Positions 44,877-53,458 of a stretch of DNA of 64,000 bases are shown here, in pieces. The translations under genes and the position numbers were made by a program. The notes below the pieces were generated by a model. It was not told the DNA's origin. It made no database searches and saw only the letters and a program-made list of their open reading frames with translations. How positions within the stretch are numbered: the first letter of the stretch is position 1; every line of letters starts with the position of its first letter. This DNA is from Actinomycetota bacterium. GTDB lineage: Bacteria > Actinomycetota > Acidimicrobiia > Acidimicrobiales > Ilumatobacteraceae. The stretch lies in contig VFZC01000010.1 in NCBI GenBank assembly GCA_016871355.1, forward strand, positions 1 to 64,000. Direction: 5' to 3'.

Positions 44877-45554
44877 GTGGAGACGCCCTTCGATCCGGTC
44901 GTGCTCAATCGGCACGTCGAGGGTCTCGCTCGCGCTCATCAGCGCCTGCTCGCCTCGCTCACCGAACTCACCGACGACATGGTCGCGCGGGCGTCGCGTT
45001 TGCCCAACTGGACGGCGGGTCACGTTCTCGCCCACGTCGAACATCAAGGCGACAGCATGGTGCGTTTGGTGGACGCGGCAGAATCGGGAGTTGTCGGCGA
45101 GCAGTACCCCGGTGGAATGGTGGCGCTCGTGGAGGCGATCGAGCGCGATGCCGCGCGGTCGGCCAGCGATCACGTGAAGGGTGTGCGCCGTTCGATCTAC
45201 GCGGTGGAAGGGGCGTTCGCACGCGCTCGCGATGCGTGGTACGGCCGCGGACTCATGGTGTCGGGTGTCGAGGTCCCCGTGTCCGATCTGCCGTTGCGCC
45301 GGTGGCGCGAAGTGGAAGTGCATAGCGCCGATCTCGGATTGGCCCAACTCGACCTCGACGGACCGTCGTGTTGGTCGGCCGATTACGTGCGCGAAGATCT
45401 ACGAGTCATGACGATGCTGTTCGTGTCGCGCACGTCGATGGGTCGCTCGCACCTTCCCGATCCGATCGCCCGACTCGAACCAGCCGAGCGGTTGGCCTGG
45501 TTGCTCGGTCGACTCGACGTCGACGGTGTCGAACCGGCGCGTCTGCTCGGCTGA
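44877..45554 (+). CDS. Maleylpyruvate isomerase family, mycothiol-dependent enzyme
   Basis: A 225-residue DinB-like protein. The N-terminal domain has AHQRLLASLTELTDDMVARASRLPNWTAGHVLAHVEHQGDSMVRL, the MDMPI-N pattern with metal-binding histidines; a C-terminal segment (LPLRRWREVEVHSADLGLA) carries the later H in EVHxxDLGL. Members use mycothiol for isomerisation or detoxification; the actual substrate is unknown. I start at the GTG at 44877, since the ORF track's start is an out-of-frame reading of btuD. This supports a mycothiol-using actinobacterium. Confidence 0.8.
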   Translation: METPFDPVVLNRHVEGLARAHQRLLASLTELTDDMVARASRLPNWTAGHVLAHVEHQGDSMVRLVDAAESGVVGEQYPGGMVALVEAIERDAARSASDHVKGVRRSIYAVEGAFARARDAWYGRGLMVSGVEVPVSDLPLRRWREVEVHSADLGLAQLDLDGPSCWSADYVREDLRVMTMLFVSRTSMGRSHLPDPIARLEPAERLAWLLGRLDVDGVEPARLLG

Positions 45555-45563
45555 GGCTTCGAC

Positions 45564-47285
45564 ATGAGAGACTGTCGCGTGCCCCCCGTTCGTCGTCGTC
45601 TCGCCGTGGTCGCACTGGCCTCGTTGGCGGCGATCGGTTTCGGCGCCTCGTCGGCGAGTGCGCACGCCAGTCTCGACTCGTCCGACCCGTCGCCGTCGGC
45701 GATTCTCGACAGCGCGCCGGGCGAGATCTTCCTCGACTTCAACGAACCCGTGACTCCACAAGACGGTGCGGTTGAACTCGTCGACCAGACCGGTGCCGTC
45801 GTGCCCATCGACGACGCCCGCGTCTCGCCCGACGATCCCACCGTCGTGGTGGCGGGTGGCGTTCCCGACTTGGCCGATGGTCTGTACGTGGTCGCTTGGC
45901 GCGTGGTGTCGTCCGATGGTCACGTGGCCCAAGGTGCATTCACGTTCGAAGTGGGCGTGGGTGGCGCATCGGTGGATGCCGGCGCACTCATCGGCGACGT
46001 TCTCTCGGGTCGTTCGGCCGCCACGGGCATCGGTCTCGGCCTCGACATCGCTCGTTTCATCGCGTACTTCGGGGTCATCGCGGCGCTCGGCGGTCTGGCC
46101 TTCCTCGGACTGTTGGCCAACGCGCGGGCCGCACGGCGGCTCATCGGTACCGGCCTCGTGGCACTGGTGATCGGTTCGCTCGCCCATTTCTTGTTGCAGG
46201 GTGCGTTCAGTGCCGGTGGCTCGTGGTCGGATGCGTTCGATTCGAATGCATGGTCGAACGTGCTCGACACGCGGCTCGGTCAATCGCTGATCGTCCGTCT
46301 GGTGCTGGCCGCGTTGTTGGTGGTGTTGATGCTGGGTTCGGCGCCCACGCCCGACGACGATCGACGCGATCGACTGGCCACGTCGTGGTGGCGCTCGTCC
46401 ACCGCGTTGCTGGGGGCGGCCGTCGTCGTCACGTTCTCGGCGGCGAGCCACGCCAGTGCGTCGTCACCAGCCGGGCTTGCCGTGGCCGTGGACGCACTTC
46501 ACTTGGCCGCCATCGCATTGTGGGTGGGTGGTCTGTTCGCCGTGGTCGCCACGCGCAATCTCGACGTGGTGCCCACCTTCTCGCGAGTGTCGACCGTGGC
46601 CATGCCACTCGCCGTCGTCACCGGGGTGTGGCAGACCTGGCACCTGGGCGGCGGACTCACGCAATTGTCCGACACCGAGTGGGGTCGTTGGTTGCTCGTG
46701 AAGGTCGCGCTGGTCGTGGTGGTGATCACGTTGGGTTTCGTGGCGCGTCTGGTGATCTCGCATCAGGCCCAACCCGATGATGTCTCTGATGCGACCGACA
46801 TCTCTGATGCGACCGACACGGTGTCATCAACCGACTTCGACGACGAGCGACGCCGACGTGGTTTGCGTCGACTCATGGCGGTGGAAGTCGCGGTGGCCGT
46901 CTTGGTTCTCGGTGCCACCGCGACCATCGTGGCCAAATCACCAGAAGTGCAAGCCGCGCCCAACATCTTCACGTCGCAGTTGGTTCAAGGAGATTTGATC
47001 GCCGACGTCACGGTCACGCCGGGCAACGTCGGATCGAACGAAATCCACGTGTCGTTGACGCCGAGCGGTGGAACTCTGCAACGCATGGAGAGCGTCACCA
47101 TGCGCATGACCTACCCCGATCCGTCGCTTCCGCCGGTGGCGGTGCAAGTGACCGAGTCGGGCCCCAACCACTACATCGGGCGGGTGGCGTTGTTGTCGGC
47201 CGGAACCTGGACCCTCGAGATCCTGGTTCAACCCGATCCGTCGCGATCGATTCGCTTCGCGACCGACGTGAACATCACCGGCTGA
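45564..47285 (+). CDS. CopC-CopD fusion copper resistance/uptake membrane protein
   Basis: A 573-residue protein. A signal peptide (RRRLAVVALASLAAIGFGASSASA) ends just before the CopC domain, AHASLDSSDPSPSAIL, whose first His is a copper ligand, through DGLYVVAWRVVSSDGHVAQGAFTFEVG. A CopD domain with about eight helices follows (DIARFIAYFGVIAALGGLAFLG...LHLAAIALWVGGLFAVV). The final ~110 residues are an extracytoplasmic domain (QLVQGDLIADVTVTPGNVGSNEIHVSL), as in YcnJ-type proteins. It probably carries copper across the membrane. A GTG at 45579 is an alternative start. Confidence 0.9.
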   Translation: MRDCRVPPVRRRLAVVALASLAAIGFGASSASAHASLDSSDPSPSAILDSAPGEIFLDFNEPVTPQDGAVELVDQTGAVVPIDDARVSPDDPTVVVAGGVPDLADGLYVVAWRVVSSDGHVAQGAFTFEVGVGGASVDAGALIGDVLSGRSAATGIGLGLDIARFIAYFGVIAALGGLAFLGLLANARAARRLIGTGLVALVIGSLAHFLLQGAFSAGGSWSDAFDSNAWSNVLDTRLGQSLIVRLVLAALLVVLMLGSAPTPDDDRRDRLATSWWRSSTALLGAAVVVTFSAASHASASSPAGLAVAVDALHLAAIALWVGGLFAVVATRNLDVVPTFSRVSTVAMPLAVVTGVWQTWHLGGGLTQLSDTEWGRWLLVKVALVVVVITLGFVARLVISHQAQPDDVSDATDISDATDTVSSTDFDDERRRRGLRRLMAVEVAVAVLVLGATATIVAKSPEVQAAPNIFTSQLVQGDLIADVTVTPGNVGSNEIHVSLTPSGGTLQRMESVTMRMTYPDPSLPPVAVQVTESGPNHYIGRVALLSAGTWTLEILVQPDPSRSIRFATDVNITG

Positions 47286-47289
47286 TTCG

Positions 47290-48462
47290 TCAGAGTGGCG
47301 ACGTGCCGCCCGATTGAACGAAGGAACCGCCGCGATCGGCCGCCGAATCGAACGTCACTCGTGTGCGCTCGAGTTCGTGCGCGAGATCGTCGTTCACCTG
47401 GCGAGCCGACGTACCGATACGCCCGTGCTTCACCGCATCGTTCGCCACCGCGGTCATGGCGACGGTGGCCAAGGTGCCGCGTCGCGCGACCGCCTGGCCC
47501 GCCACGCGTCGTTCTTCACTCGCCCGGTGGTCGAGTCGTTGTACGAGGGTCGATGCGGCAGTGCCGGCGGCCACGCCCAACGCCCACGAGCCCCACGGCA
47601 CGAGCCCGACCAGATCGTCGAGGCGATCGAGCGGGGTGGTCGATCGACCCAACACGGCGGCACCGACCGCATCGACGGTCGCGCCTGAACCGGCCGCGAC
47701 GTCGTCGATGCGCCGCTGACGCGCGAACTCGTCGGCCGGGAGATCAGTGAGCGCACGATCGACCGCCGCGGGTAATCCGGCCGCGACCGCACTCGCCACC
47801 GCCGGGATCGTCAACATCTCGTGCAAACGATGCAGGCCTTCTTGCGGGGTCCAGTTCCATTCGCGCGCCAGAGCGGTGAACTGCAGCGACCACGGGGCGA
47901 TCACCAAGGCGAGGAGTTGATCGATGTCGCGGTCGCGTTGCTCGACGTCGCCTTGGTGGCCCGCCGGGGTGACCAAGAACGAGTGATCGGCTCGATGGAC
48001 GACGATCGCATCGAGCAATCGGCGAATGCGCGCACCGGCCACGTCGACCGGAACCGTGTCGGGGTCGGTGGCCCGCGTCCAGAAGTCGGCCACCACGGCG
48101 AAATCGCTCACACCGTGGAGTAGCGCCACGTCGGCCCGGATGCGATCGGCGAACGATTGCTCGGCCGAGTTGTCGATCACGCGCCGCAGGATCGAGTCGG
48201 CGGTGGTGGACGACGCCACGAAACGCTCGGTCCACCACGCGGCACCCTCAGCGCCCCAGGCGTCGAACTCGACCGCAGCCATGCGTCCGAACGACAACTG
48301 ATGCCAGGTCCGTCGCACTCGATCGAGGTCGGTTTCCACCAGACGGAGAGCGCGCGCCACGCGGGGGTCGATCGACGACAGCGGAACGAGTTCGCTGTGC
48401 AGGCGGGAGAGGGCCAGGCCGAATGAGTGAAGTCGATCGACATCGGCACCGAGCCAGGTCAT
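47290..48462 (-). CDS. Hypothetical protein with WXG-like helical N-terminus
   Basis: A 390-residue protein I do not recognise. It begins MTWLGADVDRLHSFGLALSRLHSELVPL and looks all-helical; residues 1-60 recall the ESX/WXG100-type effector N-termini of actinobacteria. A glycine/alanine-rich hydrophobic stretch (LVPWGSWALGVAAGTAASTLV, about residues 290-310) may be a membrane or hydrophobic hairpin segment, and the C-terminus (GGSFVQSGGTSPL) is low-complexity. No catalytic motif is visible. Its ATG overlaps the stop of the small upstream gene, so the two are probably made together. It is convergent with the copper gene, 4 bp away. Confidence 0.6.
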   Translation of the reverse strand: MTWLGADVDRLHSFGLALSRLHSELVPLSSIDPRVARALRLVETDLDRVRRTWHQLSFGRMAAVEFDAWGAEGAAWWTERFVASSTTADSILRRVIDNSAEQSFADRIRADVALLHGVSDFAVVADFWTRATDPDTVPVDVAGARIRRLLDAIVVHRADHSFLVTPAGHQGDVEQRDRDIDQLLALVIAPWSLQFTALAREWNWTPQEGLHRLHEMLTIPAVASAVAAGLPAAVDRALTDLPADEFARQRRIDDVAAGSGATVDAVGAAVLGRSTTPLDRLDDLVGLVPWGSWALGVAAGTAASTLVQRLDHRASEERRVAGQAVARRGTLATVAMTAVANDAVKHGRIGTSARQVNDDLAHELERTRVTFDSAADRGGSFVQSGGTSPL

Positions 48463-48650
48463 CGCGGATCGATGTCCAGTGCCAGTTCGAGTCGACGGAG
48501 TTCGTCGACCGCATCGGACAGCAAGTGGGCGACCACGCGCAGGTCGTCATCGACCTGATCGGCCAGTGGGCCACGCCAGGTGTCGGGGCCCGACCAACGG
48601 CGGGCAGCCGGAAGTTCGTGGGCGATCAGGGCGGCCAAGCGCGCGAGCAC
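48459..48650 (-). CDS. Small WXG-like hypothetical protein
   Basis: A 63-codon frame: VLARLAALIAHELPAARRW...DTWRGPLADQVDDDLRVVAHLLSDAVDELRRLELALDIDPR. The TWRGPLADQVDDDL turn between two helices recalls the W-x-G of WXG100 proteins, although the protein is shorter (~100 aa is usual). The GTG at 48650 is the most upstream start in this frame after the preceding gene's stop. The stop overlaps the start of the 390-aa gene (ATGA), the main support for reality. The track shows only the long antisense-type frame. The function is unknown. Confidence 0.5.
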   Translation of the reverse strand: MLARLAALIAHELPAARRWSGPDTWRGPLADQVDDDLRVVAHLLSDAVDELRRLELALDIDPR

Positions 48651-48709
48651 GTCGTCATGTGGGACGGGCCCATGTTCGCGCGGAGTCGACCGGTCGACTC
48701 CGGCGGGGT

Positions 48710-50206
48710 TCAGAGATCGATCTCCACCACATGGTGCGGCAGTTGCGTGACACTCTCGATGAAGCCGTCGCCCACCTCGGTGAAACCATGGGCTCGATAG
48801 AAGTCGAGTGCGGCGTCGCGCGCGTTGGCCCACACCGTGCGCACGCCCGCCGAACGAGCCGCATCCAGCCCGGCGCGCAGGAGCCGACCGCCCAAACCCG
48901 TTCCCTGCAGAGTGCGATCGGTGGCCATACCGCGGAGTTGCCAGGCCGTGCCCTGCTGAGTGCGATGCGCGGCCGCCCGCGCGAGCCAGGTGGAGATGGC
49001 CACGCAACGACCATCGTGATCGAACGCGGCCAGATGAATGGTGTCGCGATCGTCGTCACCATCGAAGGTGACGGTCTGGTTGGCCATCCCGCGTCGCAAC
49101 ACGTCGAGGCGCAACGGGCGAACTTCGTCGACGGTGGCGCGACGAATCGTGAACGCCGACGCACCAACCGCCACCGCGTCACCGCCCGACGCGGCCGAGC
49201 GGTACATCGCGTCGACCACTTCGTGAGCGCGCAGGGCCACCCGCGCCGACGGGTACGCGGGCGTACCGGCGAGAGCTGCTTGCACGAACGCGCCGTCGGG
49301 ATTGGCGTGTCCGGGAACCAGAGCCGACGCGGCGGTCACGAGTTCGTCGCCCTGCAACGAGCCCGATGCACCATCGGAGTCGGTCCACGTGACCGGTCCG
49401 AACCAGTCGCCTTCGATCACGATGTAGCGCCGCTCACAGAAGATTTCGACGCGGCGCAGGCTCGGCCGCGACAAATTGTCGTGCCAAATGCTCGTGAGCG
49501 AACCGGTGGCCGATGGTGCGGAACCCGCGAACGAGATGGCCGCCGTGACCACGTCTTCGATTCCGTCGATGCCGTGGAAGTGGGCCTGTCGAGCACTCAC
49601 CGAACCGATCGGACCGATCACGGCATGCAACATGTCGACGTCGTGGATGCTGTGCTCGATGAGAGTGCCCGATCCGGCTCGCTCGCGATCGGCCCGCCAC
49701 GTGGACGCGTAGTGACCCTGAATCGGAATGAACTGATCGTCGCGAAAGACGACCGTCATCACGCGGCCGGCGCGCGAGTCGCGCACCAGATCGCGCGCCC
49801 ACAGATACGCGGGGGAGTGACGCAGCACGAGTCCGACTTGATGAACCACACCACTGGTTTCCAGAACGTCGGTGAGTCGCCCGGCCGACTCGAGATCGGG
49901 AGCCAGTGGCTTCTCGCAGAACACCGCTCGCCCACGTTCGGCGGCCATGGTGGCCAGGCGCAGATGCTCGGACGTCCACGTGCACACGTACACCGCGTCA
50001 CACGAGTCGATGACGGCGACTTCCGAATCCATGACGATGTGTCCACTCGCCGCCGCGAAGGCTTCGGCCCGCGAACGGTCGACGTCGTGAACGCCGGCCC
50101 GCACGATGTCGACGTTCAGGTCACGCGCGGCGTGGCGCAGGCTCTTCGAGTGATAGGTGGCGATGTGGCCAGCACCGAGGAAACCGATGCGCAGGGCCGA
50201 AGACAT
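48710..50206 (-). CDS. Gfo/Idh/MocA oxidoreductase fused to a GNAT acetyltransferase
   Basis: A 498-residue two-domain protein. Residues ~1-340 form a Gfo/Idh/MocA oxidoreductase: LRIGFLGAGHIATYHSKSL (NAD(P)-binding), VYVCTWTSEH, the FCEKPLAPD lysine motif, and GTLIEHSIHDVDMLHAVIG for the sugar pocket. Residues ~350-498 form a GNAT domain: FTIRRATVDEVRPLRLDVLR, WQLRGMATDRTLQGTGLGGRLLRAGLDAA (acetyl-CoA pyrophosphate loop) and ARDAALDFYRAHGFTEVG. Joined activities suggest NAD-dependent change and N-acylation of a sugar-like molecule. The gene has its own TAGGTT promoter despite lying 25 bp after thiQ. Confidence 0.85.
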   Translation of the reverse strand: MSSALRIGFLGAGHIATYHSKSLRHAARDLNVDIVRAGVHDVDRSRAEAFAAASGHIVMDSEVAVIDSCDAVYVCTWTSEHLRLATMAAERGRAVFCEKPLAPDLESAGRLTDVLETSGVVHQVGLVLRHSPAYLWARDLVRDSRAGRVMTVVFRDDQFIPIQGHYASTWRADRERAGSGTLIEHSIHDVDMLHAVIGPIGSVSARQAHFHGIDGIEDVVTAAISFAGSAPSATGSLTSIWHDNLSRPSLRRVEIFCERRYIVIEGDWFGPVTWTDSDGASGSLQGDELVTAASALVPGHANPDGAFVQAALAGTPAYPSARVALRAHEVVDAMYRSAASGGDAVAVGASAFTIRRATVDEVRPLRLDVLRRGMANQTVTFDGDDDRDTIHLAAFDHDGRCVAISTWLARAAAHRTQQGTAWQLRGMATDRTLQGTGLGGRLLRAGLDAARSAGVRTVWANARDAALDFYRAHGFTEVGDGFIESVTQLPHHVVEIDL

Positions 50207-50212
50207 GACACG

Positions 50213-50218
50213 AACCTA
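50213..50218 (-). promoter_or_regulatory. Leaderless -10 of the Gfo/Idh-GNAT gene
   Basis: On the minus strand TAGGTT, CGTGTC, then ATG at 50206. It lies between the thiQ stop and this gene, so the gene may escape TPP control. Confidence 0.5.
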
Positions 50219-50231
50219 CTGGGACGCCCGG

Positions 50232-50873
50232 CTACGGAGCGTTGGTGGCCGGTGGCAGGTCGATGCGCGACTGCGCGATGGCTTCCACATCGGCCGGATC
50301 GTGCGACACGAGAACCGCGGTGGTTCCGGTGTCGCGGAGCACTCGCTCGACCATGGCGGACAGTTGATCGTGCAGTGGCCGATCGAGTCCGGTGAACGGT
50401 TCGTCGAGCAGCAGTACTCGAGGTGAGGGGGCCAGAGCCCGGGCCAGGGCCACGCGCTTGGCCTCGCCGCCCGACAGTGTGGCCACGTCCTGGTCGCGTC
50501 GATCGCTCAACTGAACTCGTTCGAGCAGTTCGTCGACCCGCGCTCGAATACGGGCGGCGTCCCAGCCGAGAACGCGTAAGCCGTAGCCGATGTTGCGGGC
50601 CACGTTCATGTGCGGGAACAACTGATTGTCCTGGAACACGAGCCCGATCGAGCGACGATGCGTCGGTGTGTTCGTGACATCGACACCATCGACCGCCACG
50701 GTGCCCGAATCGACCGCCACGAGTCCGGCGATGGCGCGCAACAGCGTGGTCTTCCCCGAACCCGACGGTCCGCACGCGGCGAGAGTACGACCGGTGTCGA
50801 CGTGCAACGATACGTCGTGGAGGATGCGACGACCCTCGAGAGTGACGGCGAGTGAGCGAACCGTCAGACTCAT
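50232..50873 (-). CDS. thiQ: Thiamine ABC transporter ATP-binding protein
   Basis: A 213-residue ABC ATPase: Walker A CGPSGSGKTTLLRAIAG, Q-loop VFQDNQLFPHMNVARNIGYGL, signature ATLSGGEAKRVALARALAPSP, Walker B VLLLDEPFTGLD, and switch VSHDPADVEAIA. The short length and the order after thiP match ThiQ. It powers uptake of thiamine or its phosphates. Its start overlaps the thiP stop by 4 bp. Confidence 0.9.
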   Translation of the reverse strand: MSLTVRSLAVTLEGRRILHDVSLHVDTGRTLAACGPSGSGKTTLLRAIAGLVAVDSGTVAVDGVDVTNTPTHRRSIGLVFQDNQLFPHMNVARNIGYGLRVLGWDAARIRARVDELLERVQLSDRRDQDVATLSGGEAKRVALARALAPSPRVLLLDEPFTGLDRPLHDQLSAMVERVLRDTGTTAVLVSHDPADVEAIAQSRIDLPPATNAP

Positions 50874-52396
50874 GCGCGCACCGATCGATCGACGGTGGTC
50901 ACGGCAACCACGGTGAGCACGAGCAGAACCGATGCCACCGCGAAAGCCGTCATGTGCGGAAGCGATCCGGCGCGGCCGAGCAGAGTGTCGACCACGATCG
51001 GCAACGTGGTGGTGTCGCGCCGAGTGAGGAAGCTGGTGGCGCCGAACTCACCGATCGACATGGTGAGCGAGAACGCCGATGCGGTGGCCAGGGCCGGACG
51101 CAGGAGCGGCAGATCGATGTCGAGCCAGCGACGCCCTGGCGAGGCTCCGAGAGTCGCGGCGGCTTGGGCCAGACCGGGTGGAATCGCTTCGACCATCGGA
51201 ATCACTGCTCGTACCACGAAGGGCAGGGCCACGGCGGCGTGAACGAGCGGCACGAGCCACCATTCGCCGCGCACGTCGAACACGCCCGTGTCGTAGGTGA
51301 CGATGATGCCGAGACCGACCACGACCGCCGACGAGCCCAACGGGAGCGAGGCCACGAAGTCGGCCAGGCGCGACGACGACGACACGGCGGCGCGGGCGAG
51401 CGCCACACCGAACGGGACCGCCACCAATGCCGCGAGGACGGCGAACACGAGTGAGTTGACGATCGCATCACCCACATCGACCGGAACCCGTAATCCGTCA
51501 CCACCGGTGAACACTGCGCGCCAACCGGCAGTCGACCAACCCGATGCCGAGCGGAACGACGCGAGCACCAACGCACCGGGTACGGTCGCGAACGACGCGA
51601 CGAGAGTCCACACGGCCGCCGTGACGGCAATCGGAGCGCGACGCCGACGTGCGGTGCTGATGCTCGTACGGTGCGTGGCCGAACGCGACCACACCGCGAA
51701 CAGCGCGACGATCACGAGACTTTGAGCCACCGCCAGGACCGTCGCACCCGACACGTCGGCCAGATCGACGGCCCGACGGTAGATCTCGACGTCGAGGGTC
51801 GACCGCCCCGGTCCGCCGAGCAGGCGAACGACTCCGTACGACGTCGCGCACATCACGAACACCAAGCCAGCCGCTCCCGTCAGGGCCGGGCGCAGGAGTG
51901 GCCACACGATCGTGCGGGCGACGGTGAACGGTGACGCGCCGAGGGTTCGAGCGGCATCGAGTAGATATTCGTCGATGGCGCTCCAGGCCGGAACGACCGT
52001 TCGCACCACGACCGACACGTTGAAGAACACGTGAGCGAGCACGATCGCCAACACCGAGCGATCGAAGCGATCGGGGAGGGCGGCCAGGAACGCCGCACCC
52101 ACCACGACCGTGGGCAACACGAAGGGAATGGTCAGAGCGGTGAGTGCGACGCGACGACCCGGCAGATCGAATCGCGACAGGGCCCAGGCCGGAGCCAGAC
52201 CCACCACGACCGCCGCGATTGTGGACAGAGCGCCCTGCCCGAGCGAGAACCACACGGCCTCGCTCACACCGCTCCGCGACCAGACAGCGGTGATGTCGGA
52301 TCCACGCAACGAGTCGACGGCCAGACCGACGAGCGGAATCACCACGGCCACCGCGACGAGAACGGTGGCACCGACCCAGCGCAGGCGAGCGATCAC
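50870..52396 (-). CDS. thiP: Thiamine ABC transporter permease (two fused permease domains)
   Basis: A 508-residue membrane protein with two binding-protein-dependent transport domains: LTIPFVLPTVVVGAAFLAAL, DAARTLGASPFTVARTIVWPLLRPALTG (first EAA loop), and VPLVHAAVALPFVVRAVIPMVEAIPPGLAQAAATLGASPGRRWLDIDLPLLRPALATA (second EAA loop). About twelve helices are expected, as in ThiP. Both ends overlap neighbours by 4 bp. Confidence 0.9.
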   Translation of the reverse strand: MIARLRWVGATVLVAVAVVIPLVGLAVDSLRGSDITAVWSRSGVSEAVWFSLGQGALSTIAAVVVGLAPAWALSRFDLPGRRVALTALTIPFVLPTVVVGAAFLAALPDRFDRSVLAIVLAHVFFNVSVVVRTVVPAWSAIDEYLLDAARTLGASPFTVARTIVWPLLRPALTGAAGLVFVMCATSYGVVRLLGGPGRSTLDVEIYRRAVDLADVSGATVLAVAQSLVIVALFAVWSRSATHRTSISTARRRRAPIAVTAAVWTLVASFATVPGALVLASFRSASGWSTAGWRAVFTGGDGLRVPVDVGDAIVNSLVFAVLAALVAVPFGVALARAAVSSSSRLADFVASLPLGSSAVVVGLGIIVTYDTGVFDVRGEWWLVPLVHAAVALPFVVRAVIPMVEAIPPGLAQAAATLGASPGRRWLDIDLPLLRPALATASAFSLTMSIGEFGATSFLTRRDTTTLPIVVDTLLGRAGSLPHMTAFAVASVLLVLTVVAVTTVDRSVRA

Positions 52397-53448
52397 GGCA
52401 GAGCGATCCGCGACCAGGTCTCGAGCCAGGCCGCGCGATTGGCGGCGATCACGGCCGAGTCGAGAACCAATGGTGACGTGATCGTGGGTGCGTGGCGAAC
52501 GAACGATTCGGGGAGCACCGTGGCGGTGTTGGCCGGATACACGAAGAGGCTCTCGGGAAGGAGCGATTGGAACTCGTCGCTCACCAGATAGTCGACGAGC
52601 AGTCGAGCAGCAGCCACGTGATCGGTGCCGCGGAGCACGCCGGCGAACTCGATCTGTCGAAAGCAGGTGGACGTGACCACACCGGTCGGTGCATCGGCAT
52701 CAGCGGGCAGGGGCGGATCGGCGAACAACACTTCGGCCGGCGGGCTCGAGGCGTAACTCAACACGAGGGGTCGATCGCCGCCGTAACGACTGAACGCCGT
52801 GTAGTACGCGTCGCTCCAACCATCGACCACGAGCACGTCGTTGCTCACCAGACGCGACCAGTAATCGGGCCAGTCGTCGCCGAACTGTGCGACGGTGGCG
52901 AGCAGGAACGCCAAACCCGGTGACGACGACGTCGCGCTCGCCACCACGAGCAATCCGGAGTACGCCGGGTCGGCCAAATCGTCGAACGATTCGGGCGCCG
53001 GCAGCCCGAGCGCTTTCAGGGCGGCGATGTCGTAGTTGACGCACACGTCGCCGAAGTCAACTGGCGTAACGGAGTTCGCTCCGGCGGCGACCAGTGACGC
53101 GTCGAGCGGATGCGCGTTCGATACGTACGCGTCGAAGACATCGGCGTCGAGCGCCCGCGACAGCAGTGTGTTGTCGACACCCCACAACACGTCGCCTTCG
53201 GGATTGCCCGCGGTGAGTGCGGCCTTGGCCACGAGTTCGCCGGCGTCGCCGCCGACTGCCACGTCCACCTCGATGCCGGTGGCCGCGGTGAACGCGTCGA
53301 ATGCACCCTCGGGTGGAGTGAACGAGTCGTACGCGACCAACACGAGACGTTCGGGGGTGGACGACGAATCGTCACCGCACGAGGCCGTGGTGACGGCGAG
53401 AGCGAGCGCTCCGAGGATGGTGAAGGAGAGAGGTTTGATACGCGACAC
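52393..53448 (-). CDS. thiB: Thiamine ABC transporter substrate-binding lipoprotein
   Basis: A 351-residue TbpA-type binding protein. The N-terminal signal ends with the lipobox TASC (about residues 21-24). It then has RLVLVAYDSFTPPEGAFDAFTAATGIEVDV, GNPEGDVLWGVDNTLLSRAL, TPVDFGDVCVNYDI, SATSSSPGLAFLLATV, and VVDGWSDAYYTAFSRYGGDRPLVLSYASSPPAEV, the thiamine-binding protein signature. The start is GTG at 53448, 6 nt after GGAG. Second gene of the TPP-riboswitch operon. Confidence 0.92.
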   Translation of the reverse strand: MSRIKPLSFTILGALALAVTTASCGDDSSSTPERLVLVAYDSFTPPEGAFDAFTAATGIEVDVAVGGDAGELVAKAALTAGNPEGDVLWGVDNTLLSRALDADVFDAYVSNAHPLDASLVAAGANSVTPVDFGDVCVNYDIAALKALGLPAPESFDDLADPAYSGLLVVASATSSSPGLAFLLATVAQFGDDWPDYWSRLVSNDVLVVDGWSDAYYTAFSRYGGDRPLVLSYASSPPAEVLFADPPLPADADAPTGVVTSTCFRQIEFAGVLRGTDHVAAARLLVDYLVSDEFQSLLPESLFVYPANTATVLPESFVRHAPTITSPLVLDSAVIAANRAAWLETWSRIALP

Positions 53449-53458
53449 GACGTCTCCG

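Noticed and set aside
45394-46451. Long minus-strand shadow ORFs over the CopC-CopD gene
   Set aside because: They are antisense reading frames typical of high-GC coding DNA; the plus-strand frame has a signal peptide and family motifs.
47290-48462. Polymorphic toxin or new defence effector
   Set aside because: No nuclease, deaminase, ADP-ribosyltransferase or other effector motif can be seen, and there is no immunity gene or ESX core nearby.
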